Positions 1-6,015 of a DNA stretch of 10,434 bases are shown here, one piece after another; the stretch's first letter is position 1; each line of letters begins with the position of its first letter. The translations under genes were made by a program, and so were the position numbers. This stretch comes from Nitrospiraceae bacterium. GTDB taxonomy: Bacteria > Nitrospirota > Nitrospiria > Nitrospirales > Nitrospiraceae. The DNA lies in NCBI GenBank assembly GCA_005800255.1, contig SYGW01000038.1:1-10434 (forward strand), in the 5' to 3' direction. The notes below the pieces were generated by a model. It did no database searches, was not told the origin of the DNA, and saw nothing but the letters and a program-made list of their open reading frames with translations.

Positions 1-687
1 CGCGGCGTCGGTCTGAATGAAATCTTCGTAATCAGCGATGCCGACGTTGCCACGGCCCAAAGCGCTGATGATACCCAGAGTCACGGTGGAGCTCAGTCCG
101 AAGGGACTGCCGACCGCCAAGACCAGATCGCCCACCTGCAACTTCTCATAATCGGCCCACTTTAAAGAGGGAAGGTCCTTCGCATCGATTTTGACCACGG
201 CCAAATCCGTCTTGGGATCGGTCCCCACCACTTTCGCGCTGAATTCACGCCGGTCGCTGAGCGTGACGGTAATCTGCGTGGCACCCTCGACGACATGGTT
301 GTTGGTCACGATAAAGCCGTTCGAATCGACAATGACGCCTGATCCGGCGCTTTGATCGGGCCTGCCATGGCCACCGGGAGGCATGGGAGGAGGAGTCGGC
401 AATTCGCCGCCTGGCGCCTCTTCACCCGGAGGTCCACCGAAAGGCCCTGGCGGCAACGGCGCTCTCCGGCCCTTGCCTCCACCCTCTCCACCCCCGGTCA
501 CCGCAATGTTTACGACTGCCGGCGTGACCTTCTTGACGATCTCGGAAAATCCTTGTGTCAGCCCGGCTGGAGTCCCGGCAAACGCTGCGGGCTCACCCGG
601 CAAGACAGTAAACGCGACGGTACTCATAACAAGACCGATAACTGCGACAAGACCGAGGGCACTCCCCCCCTTACTCCGCGTAACCAT
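1..687 (-). CDS. HtrA/DegP-family serine endoprotease, N-terminal part (cut by window start)
   Basis: Periplasmic, ATP-independent trypsin-fold protease of the Do/HtrA family, which degrades or refolds damaged envelope proteins. The 229 visible codons show a hydrophobic signal/anchor at about residues 9-26, then [18 protein letters not shown], typical of the start of the protease domain. A Pro/Gly-rich loop follows at about 65-110. Then come TNNHVVEGA with catalytic His131, TDLAVVKID with catalytic Asp161, AVGSPFGL, and [10 protein letters not shown], where the window ends. The His-Asp spacing of 30 equals that of E. coli DegP. The catalytic Ser (expected in GNSGG) and any PDZ domains lie outside the window. 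The start at 687 is chosen because GGAGG sits 9 nt upstream; an in-frame ATG at 726 lacks this. A sigma70-like promoter precedes it at 741-770. The family is certain; whether it is DegP, DegQ or DegS type cannot be told here. Confidence 0.93.
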   Translation of the reverse strand, partial: MVTRSKGGSALGLVAVIGLVMSTVAFTVLPGEPAAFAGTPAGLTQGFSEIVKKVTPAVVNIAVTGGGEGGGKGRRAPLPPGPFGGPPGEEAPGGELPTPPPMPPGGHGRPDQSAGSGVIVDSNGFIVTNNHVVEGATQITVTLSDRREFSAKVVGTDPKTDLAVVKIDAKDLPSLKWADYEKLQVGDLVLAVGSPFGLSSTVTLGIISALGRGNVGIADYEDFIQTDAA

Positions 688-740
688 AACAGCGTTCCTC
701 CACAAGGTTAACCAACGCGAGACCATGCGCTGAACGGTGC

Positions 741-770
741 ATTGTACACTATCCCTTCCAAGGGCTTCAA
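741..770 (-). promoter_or_regulatory. Predicted sigma70-type promoter of the HtrA gene
   Basis: Read on the minus strand, TTGAAG (765-770; 4/6 to consensus) is followed by an 18-nt spacer and TACAAT (741-746; 5/6). Transcription would begin near 735, giving a 5' leader of roughly 48 nt that contains the GGAGG ribosome-binding site of the protease gene. I see no sigmaE-type element, though such elements would differ outside Proteobacteria. Predicted from sequence only. Confidence 0.55.
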
Positions 771-803
771 AGACTAATAGTCCACGCCCGGCCCTCACCA
801 AAT

Positions 804-837
804 AGAGCCGGACAGGGACGGAAAATACGACGGCTCT
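804..837 (-). terminator. Possible weak terminator after the 852-1631 lipoprotein gene
   Basis: AGAGCCG (804-810) and CGGCTCT (831-837) form a perfect 7-bp inverted repeat with a 20-nt loop. It lies 14 bp beyond the minus-strand stop codon. On the minus strand it is followed only by a short ATTT, so it is a poor intrinsic terminator and may be just a transcript-end stem. Confidence 0.3.
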
Positions 838-851
838 AGGATCGAATCGCT

Positions 852-1631
852 TTAGGAGCCGGTTTTTCTGGCCTTTGCCTCTGATTCCATTGCCCCGAGC
901 CAGGAATGCTGCAGTTTCAGCAGCAACCGCTTCGCCGCTTGGTCAAAGGACACGACCCGCAAAGTATTCGGCGCACCGGCATAGGTCGGGGGCCAGATAC
1001 GCCGCTCATCCTGGGGACGGAGATAGACCACCGGATACCATTGATCGATCCCTGGCGCGCTCGGATAGTCCAAGGTGGCCCAGCCCCGGCCTTCGGCCTG
1101 CATCACAGTTTGATTGTGCTTCACGTCCAACAGGGCAAACTCCAGCAGCGACCAATTGTCCCGGCGGAATCCAGGCTCCGCATGGGTCGTCCAGCCCAAA
1201 AAGAGCGTCACAGGATATTCCTGCTCCGTGCTGGAGACCACCACCAAGAGCAGATAATCCAGCCCATGTTGCCGTCCCAGCTCTGCAAACTGAGCCCAAT
1301 CCCCCTGCGACTTCGGCCTGATCTGACCGGAAGGAATTTGTTCTTTTATCGTTACGGGAATCGCCCGGCCAATATCCCGCTGGAGACTGTCGACAAGGCG
1401 GACCAGAGCCTCTTCCGGCAAATTTGGCGCAGCGCCTGGCGCTGCCGTATCCGACAAAACAATCAGCCCTGCCTGGAGCGGCCACTGATCGATTCTCGCC
1501 AGCGCCTCATCGCCGGCCCTGCGCTCAGAGGAAACATAATCGCCGATCCTGGCAGGCGGAATGGCACAAGCGCAGGACACAACGAACAGAGCACTCAGCA
1601 CGAGACTGATGTGTTTAAGGCAATGATGCAT
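852..1631 (-). CDS. Predicted lipoprotein of unknown function, 259 aa
   Basis: I do not recognise a named family. The N-terminus has a short positive region, a hydrophobic stretch at residues 9-18 and a lipobox-like VVSC with the lipidation Cys at residue 20, so an envelope lipoprotein is likely. The middle contains a strand GLIVLSD (about 55-61), a helix rich in L/V/R (about 71-90), [18 protein letters not shown] (about 117-134) and [17 protein letters not shown] (about 155-171). This order of a 'GxDYLL' strand and a 'LLDVK..TV' strand resembles CsgG/LpoB-like lipoprotein folds, but that is inference. The start is placed at the second of two adjacent ATGs because GGAGG lies 6 nt upstream of it and only 3 nt from the first; a longer in-frame extension to 1724 has no ribosome-binding site and would bury the signal peptide. 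It is transcribed divergently from the glycosyltransferase gene. Confidence 0.8.
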   Translation of the reverse strand: MHHCLKHISLVLSALFVVSCACAIPPARIGDYVSSERRAGDEALARIDQWPLQAGLIVLSDTAAPGAAPNLPEEALVRLVDSLQRDIGRAIPVTIKEQIPSGQIRPKSQGDWAQFAELGRQHGLDYLLLVVVSSTEQEYPVTLFLGWTTHAEPGFRRDNWSLLEFALLDVKHNQTVMQAEGRGWATLDYPSAPGIDQWYPVVYLRPQDERRIWPPTYAGAPNTLRVVSFDQAAKRLLLKLQHSWLGAMESEAKARKTGS

Positions 1632-1680
1632 CATCCACCTCCAGGCTATGACAGGCTGGTCAGGCATATCCCCCGCTCTC

Positions 1681-2583
1681 ATGATACGTTCGCTCCCCGC
1701 CCGCAGATCTGTCAAGCCCAGCACACGCTCCCCCTTGCAATCGTCCCATGTCTCGACTACCGTGCGTCATCCGGTTATTGCTCTGGCGCCTCCGCGGTTC
1801 ACCACAACAAGGCTGGTTCCCCTGTCACTCCACCAGACTTCACGCCCCATCGAATGGTCGATCGTCATTCCGGCCCATAATGAGGCGGCCCGCATCCTGC
1901 CCTCTCTTCGAGCGATCACGGCCTACATGCGCGACCGGGGCCAGCCCTACGAAATCCTCGTGGTGGACGATGGCAGCACCGATGCCACGGCTTCCGTAGT
2001 TGAAGCCCTACTCGCTTCAACTCCGGAAATTCGATTGCTCCGGAATCCGCGACGCCAAGGAAAGGGGGCCGCTGTACGGCGAGGAATGAGGGAAGCCGTC
2101 GGACGGCTGCAACTCTTTGCCGACGCGGATGGCGCTACCCCGATTCAGGAGCTCGCCCAGCTCGAACAGGCCCTGACAGCCGGCGCGGACCTAGCCATCG
2201 GATCTCGCGCACTTGCCTCCCGATTGCCGGGCTATGCGATCAAGGCCCGCTTGCACCGAACGCTCTTGGGTAACCTGTTCAATAGGATCGTGAGGCTGAG
2301 CGGCCTGAGAGGAATCGCCGATACACAATGCGGCTTCAAGCTGTTCCGCCGGACTATCGCGCAAGACCTCTTTAGCGTCTCCTCCATCGACGGCTACAGC
2401 TTCGATCTCGAACTGCTCTACATCGCGCGGCAACGGGGCTATCACATCGCGGAAATCCCGGTGAACTGGTCCGATCAACCGGGCTCAAAAGTCCATGCCC
2501 TCAGAGATGGACTCTCCATGTTACGTGAACTGGCCCTGATCAAACGAAAGAACGCCAAGGGCCGCTATGCCGCTCCGCAATAA
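1681..2583 (+). CDS. Family 2 glycosyltransferase, polyprenyl-phosphate glucose/mannose synthase type
   Basis: GT-A fold enzyme that probably moves a sugar from a nucleotide donor to polyprenyl phosphate (relatives: ALG5, DPM1, bacterial DPG-synthase-like proteins). In a 300-aa reading from 1681, SIVIPAHNEAARIL (from 60) opens the fold. VVDDGSTD (about 94-101) binds the nucleotide. QGKGAAVRRGM (about 126-136) is the conserved loop, and FADADG (about 146-151) carries the metal-binding DxD. IADTQCGFKLF (about 212-222) and DGYSFDLELL are typical of the ALG5-like group. There are no C-terminal membrane helices. The start is uncertain: ATG at 1648 or 1681 or GTG at 1762 are all in frame and none has a clear ribosome-binding site. 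The family normally begins shortly before SIVIP, so the shorter 1762 start is plausible. Its end faces the GT-C-like gene across only 18 bp. Role in the same glycan pathway is inferred. Confidence 0.88.
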   Translation: MIRSLPARRSVKPSTRSPLQSSHVSTTVRHPVIALAPPRFTTTRLVPLSLHQTSRPIEWSIVIPAHNEAARILPSLRAITAYMRDRGQPYEILVVDDGSTDATASVVEALLASTPEIRLLRNPRRQGKGAAVRRGMREAVGRLQLFADADGATPIQELAQLEQALTAGADLAIGSRALASRLPGYAIKARLHRTLLGNLFNRIVRLSGLRGIADTQCGFKLFRRTIAQDLFSVSSIDGYSFDLELLYIARQRGYHIAEIPVNWSDQPGSKVHALRDGLSMLRELALIKRKNAKGRYAAPQ

Positions 2584-2601
2584 AACCGGCTCGTCCCGGC
2601 C

Positions 2602-4119
2602 TCACTCCAGCTGCCGCACATAAATCGCAACTTTCCCGTCTTCATATTCACGCCGCCATGTCTGTTCGCGCGCCAGCGCTTCGTCCAACAGGCTCTGTTT
2701 CTTCACGATTGCCCAGTCCACCGAATAGACGCTCAAGATCGAAAGATTCGGCGGATCGGTCAGACTCAAGGCAACATAGTCCTGAAAAATCCTGCGGGAC
2801 CCGCTTCGCCAGGCCGGCATCCGCCCATCGATAAAGATCTTCTCCTCCGGCAGCCACCAGAGCAGAAATCCTCCGTATGGATAGTCGTTATAGAGACGGG
2901 TCCCCACCAGCTCCCGATGCGACTGGACCCACTGGACCGCCTCAATCGGATAGGCCGTGCTCTTGAAGTACTCGGCAGGCTGCAAGCCCGATCGTACGAC
3001 TCGCTGGAGATGGTCCGGCCCCAGCCAGATCAGGAACAGCCCTCCTGCAAAAGCCACTGCCAGCAACCATCGCCTGGCATGGGCAACATCCAGCCTAAGC
3101 CGGCTTGCCAGTTGACCCAATCCTCTCTCCAGCAACTCAGCAGAGAGGGAAAGCGTGACCAGGAGAAAGAACGGAATGTTTCGCATATGCCGAAGCGACA
3201 GGATCAGAAACACGGCCCACAACATCCAGCGTACCGGTTCAATGCGCCGGTACCAGGCAGCCATGGCCAGCCCCAGTCCCGCCAAATAGACCGCACAGCT
3301 CCGGCCGGCCAGCGAACTCAACGACAGAGGCTGCCATTCCTGCAAACTCGTGAGCATGAATTGATTCGAGAGGGAGTCGATGATCTCGCCGTACAATCGC
3401 CAGCCGTAGGGATTCACCAACGTAACCAACGATGCGATCCCCGCTGCCACTATCAGCCGCCCAATCGCAGACCAGGAGAGAATCGCTTCGTCGAAACGGG
3501 CGGCAAGCGCAGGAACCCGCACGACCACCACTTGGGTCAGCGCGGAACTGGCTGCTACGAGCCCCAACAGAAACAGTCCGGCGGTAAACCCTCCGTGTAA
3601 ATTGGCCCAGAGCAGAAACAACAGAGGCATCAGCCAGAGCACGCGGCTTTGCCCATTCTTATTTCGTTCGAGCATCACGAGCAGAACTGCAAGGCCCAGC
3701 AACGTGACCATCTGGGTTCTCGCCCCCAGAAACGGCAGGGCCACCCAGAGGGATAAGACGCAAGCGAGGAGGCGACAGGTTCTATTACAGCGAACCGAAA
3801 GGCTCGCGACCAGCCAGGCTCCGGCCGTCACCGCAGCAAAAAAAAGGATGACCCCCAAGGCGCCGGACCATGAATAGAATGTTCCGATAATCAGATCGGT
3901 CAACCAGGCATGTTCGACCCAGGGCCAATCAGGCATGGTGTGGGAATAGGGATCCAAGGCAGGCAAGATCCAGCCCTGTCGCAGAAGATCGAGCCCGGTC
4001 CGCAGGTGCCAGCCGAAATCAGGCTCTGTCAAAGGCTGGAGCGTAAAGTTCAGGATAAGCAGCAGGAGCAAGGCATCGAGGGCGGGAAATACCTTGTCCC
4101 TCTTCACCTCGCGCGTCAC
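2602..4119 (-). CDS. Polytopic GT-C-like membrane protein, 505 aa
   Basis: Integral membrane protein with roughly 9-11 hydrophobic segments (for example about 11-30, 87-108, 116-132, 137-150, 159-173, 179-200, 220-236, 295-325, 350-367). After the first helix comes an outward loop with EPDFGWHLRTG (32-42), DPYSHT (56-61) and WVEHAWL (67-73). Acidic residues after helix 1 and this W/H-rich loop are seen in GT-C-type glycosyltransferase-like proteins that use lipid-linked sugars. The soluble tail has YNDYPYGGFLLW (about 400-411) and FIDGR (about 419-423), a pattern common to this widespread, mostly uncharacterised group. The start is GTG at 4119, overlapping the TGA stop of the carbamoyltransferase by 4 nt; AAGG lies about 9 nt upstream. 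This suggests translational coupling and a shared job. The donor and acceptor are unknown; enzymatic activity is inferred. Confidence 0.78.
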   Translation of the reverse strand: MTREVKRDKVFPALDALLLLLILNFTLQPLTEPDFGWHLRTGLDLLRQGWILPALDPYSHTMPDWPWVEHAWLTDLIIGTFYSWSGALGVILFFAAVTAGAWLVASLSVRCNRTCRLLACVLSLWVALPFLGARTQMVTLLGLAVLLVMLERNKNGQSRVLWLMPLLFLLWANLHGGFTAGLFLLGLVAASSALTQVVVVRVPALAARFDEAILSWSAIGRLIVAAGIASLVTLVNPYGWRLYGEIIDSLSNQFMLTSLQEWQPLSLSSLAGRSCAVYLAGLGLAMAAWYRRIEPVRWMLWAVFLILSLRHMRNIPFFLLVTLSLSAELLERGLGQLASRLRLDVAHARRWLLAVAFAGGLFLIWLGPDHLQRVVRSGLQPAEYFKSTAYPIEAVQWVQSHRELVGTRLYNDYPYGGFLLWWLPEEKIFIDGRMPAWRSGSRRIFQDYVALSLTDPPNLSILSVYSVDWAIVKKQSLLDEALAREQTWRREYEDGKVAIYVRQLE

Positions 4120-5843
4120 GCGTCACGCCTTACGGCTGCTGGTTGTCCGACCAATAGATTTCCCAGCACCAGCCATTCGACTTCCGTACGGAGGAAACAA
4201 TTGATCGCTTCGTCCGGAGTGCAGACGATGGGCTCGTTCACATTGAACGAGGTATTCAGGAGCACCGGCACGCCGGTCTGACGGTCGAAGGCTTCAAGCA
4301 GCGCACGGTAGCGAGGGTTGGAGGTCCTATCCACTGTTTGCACCCGCGCCGATCCATCCACATGGACCACGGCGGGAATCAACCCCTTGACCGAAGGCAC
4401 AACCGGAACCGTCAAGAGCATAAAAGGCGAGGGAGCGGGAAGGTCGAAATACTCCGATGCCCTCTCTTCAAGAACTGACGGAGCAAAGGGACGAAAGGGC
4501 TCCCGGAGCTTCACCTTGGCATTGATCAGCTCCCTCATGTCCTCGCGGCGCGGATCGGCCAACAGGCTGCGATTGCCCAGGCCTCGCGGTCCCCATTCCA
4601 TCCGGCCTTGAAACCAACAGACCAGACGACCATTGGCCAGCTCGCGAGCCACCTGCTCGCACAGTTCATCATCTGGAAGACGTTCGCCAACCAGGCCTGC
4701 CCTCTCAAGCGCAGCCAGACATTCCTGTTCGGTGAACTCAGGCCCCCAGGAAGCGGATCGCAAAACCATACGTTCAGTCAAAGCGCCGCGCCGATGGGTC
4801 AGCCACAAGGCCGCCCCCATGGCAGCCCCTGAGTCCCCCGCGGCGGAAGGAATATAGACCTCGCGGAATCCGACCTCCCGCCACAGACGGCTGTTGGCCA
4901 CACAATTATAGGCCACGCCTCCGGCAAGGCAGAGCCGATCAAGACCGGTCAGCTTCTGCAGATGACGGGCGAGATGGAACAGGGTCTCTTCCAGGACCAG
5001 CTGCGCGCTGGCCGCGACATCCTTATGCCGTTGCGTTACGTCTTCATCCGGCTGCCGATTTTGGCCTAACAGTTTGAGGATGGCGGGAGAGAAAATCCGA
5101 TGCCGAGCCAAATGAAAATCGAAGATCTGCGTATTCAATTCGAACCCGCCATCGGGAAGGAGACGAAGGACCTGCTCCCGAAGAGCCGATGCGAATCGTG
5201 GTTCCCCATAAGCCGCCAAGCCCATCACAATATATTCATCGTGGTCCGGCTTGAACCCCAGGTAGGCCGTGATGGCTGCGTAAAACTGTCCCGCTGAATG
5301 GGGAAGGGAAATTCGTTTCAACACCTGAATGTCTGAGCCGTCGGCCCTGGCTAACATCGTCGTATGGGCTTCTGACGCTCCGTCCACGATGAGCACGGCC
5401 GCCCGGTCGAACGGCGAGACCAGCACCGCACTGGCCGCATGACAGAGATGATGGTCCAGAAAGACTGGCTTTGGGCAGGCGGTTCCGTCGATCTGCCCGG
5501 TGAGATGACTTTGGAGAAAAGCCAGCTCCTTCCATTCCTGAGCCATCCGCTCGGCGCTTCTCTTGCCCTTCACCCAACAGAGCTGCGGCGACCGCAGCAT
5601 CGCCCCCAAGGCCAGGGCTCCCCGCCGGCCGACCTGCCAGTACTTCCAGGGGACCGCGACCGCATCGACGTCGCAGAGGCGTAGACCTGCCTCGCGGAGA
5701 CAATAGCGAATGGCCTGCATCGGCAGGGCCGTGACATGCTTCACCCGAACGAACCGTTCCTCTTCTGCCGCAGCGATCACTCGGCCGTTCTCGACCAGCG
5801 CCGCCGCCGCATCCCGCATGTTCGATAACCCCAATATCAGCAT
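4116..5843 (-). CDS. NodU/CmcH-family carbamoyltransferase, 575 aa
   Basis: Two-domain O-carbamoyltransferase that takes carbamoyl phosphate and ATP, forms carbamoyl-adenylate and transfers the carbamoyl group to a hydroxyl, usually of a sugar or secondary metabolite. The N-terminal Kae1-like domain shows MLILGLSNMRDAAAALV, AAAEEERFVRVKH (about 24-36), DHHLCHAASA (130-139, metal-ligand HxxxH), VDGASE with Asp154, HDEYIVMGLAAYGEP (201-215), LAGGVAYNC (306-314) and AAGDSGAAMG with Asp337. The C-terminal domain shows WGPRGLGNRS (417-426), PFRPFAPSVL (449-458) and LNTSFNVNEPIV (529-540). All expected catalytic and metal sites look intact. The start at 5843 is chosen because MLILGLS aligns with the family N-terminus; the extra 32 codons upstream look unlike the family. 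AAGGGG lies about 11 nt upstream. First gene of a probable two-gene operon with the GT-C-like gene; the acceptor is unknown. Confidence 0.93.
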   Translation of the reverse strand: MLILGLSNMRDAAAALVENGRVIAAAEEERFVRVKHVTALPMQAIRYCLREAGLRLCDVDAVAVPWKYWQVGRRGALALGAMLRSPQLCWVKGKRSAERMAQEWKELAFLQSHLTGQIDGTACPKPVFLDHHLCHAASAVLVSPFDRAAVLIVDGASEAHTTMLARADGSDIQVLKRISLPHSAGQFYAAITAYLGFKPDHDEYIVMGLAAYGEPRFASALREQVLRLLPDGGFELNTQIFDFHLARHRIFSPAILKLLGQNRQPDEDVTQRHKDVAASAQLVLEETLFHLARHLQKLTGLDRLCLAGGVAYNCVANSRLWREVGFREVYIPSAAGDSGAAMGAALWLTHRRGALTERMVLRSASWGPEFTEQECLAALERAGLVGERLPDDELCEQVARELANGRLVCWFQGRMEWGPRGLGNRSLLADPRREDMRELINAKVKLREPFRPFAPSVLEERASEYFDLPAPSPFMLLTVPVVPSVKGLIPAVVHVDGSARVQTVDRTSNPRYRALLEAFDRQTGVPVLLNTSFNVNEPIVCTPDEAINCFLRTEVEWLVLGNLLVGQPAAVRRDA

Positions 5844-5901
5844 CGGTCTAGAGCCCCTTCTCGCAATATGCCTGCTGCCAGAAGCGCAGGATAACTGAGG
5901 G

Positions 5902-5917
5902 CTCGCAAGCTCGCAAG
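5902..5917. repeat. Tandem octamer CTCGCAAG x2 in the divergent intergenic region
   Basis: Two exact head-to-tail copies of CTCGCAAG lie 59 bp upstream of the carbamoyltransferase start and about 100 bp upstream of the caspase-like gene. The position between divergent genes makes an operator possible, but nothing else in the sequence shows it. It may be chance. Confidence 0.3.
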
Positions 5918-6015
5918 GCATGACTGCGCCCTGTTGCATTCATCCTGACATTTCGGTACGGTGCAACCGTGAGTTGTAGCGACCCAACCCATCACGACAC
6001 ACAGATTTTTCACCT

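Noticed and set aside
1623..1634. 12-bp palindrome ATGATGCATCAT at the lipoprotein start
   Set aside because: It is explained by the two adjacent ATG codons followed by two His codons; no further sign of an operator.
1681..1715. Minus-strand TTGACA (1710-1715) with TATCAT (1681-1686) as a promoter for the lipoprotein gene
   Set aside because: The spacer is 23 nt, too long for a sigma70 promoter, and no better -10 lies at the right distance.
906..1880. Long plus-strand ORF (324 codons) opposite the 852-1631 lipoprotein gene
   Set aside because: It is antisense to a gene with a good ribosome-binding site and lipobox, is rich in R, P, H and Q without any domain, and runs into the glycosyltransferase gene in a different frame. 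Long antisense frames are common in GC-rich DNA.
2917..3600. Plus-strand ORF (227 codons) opposite the GT-C-like gene
   Set aside because: Very rich in Q, R and P, no domain or ribosome-binding site, and fully inside a recognised membrane-protein gene on the other strand.
5844..5939. N-terminal extension of the carbamoyltransferase to an upstream ATG
   Set aside because: The 32 extra residues do not resemble the family, which begins at M-x-ILG-I/L-S, and this segment overlaps the intergenic control region.
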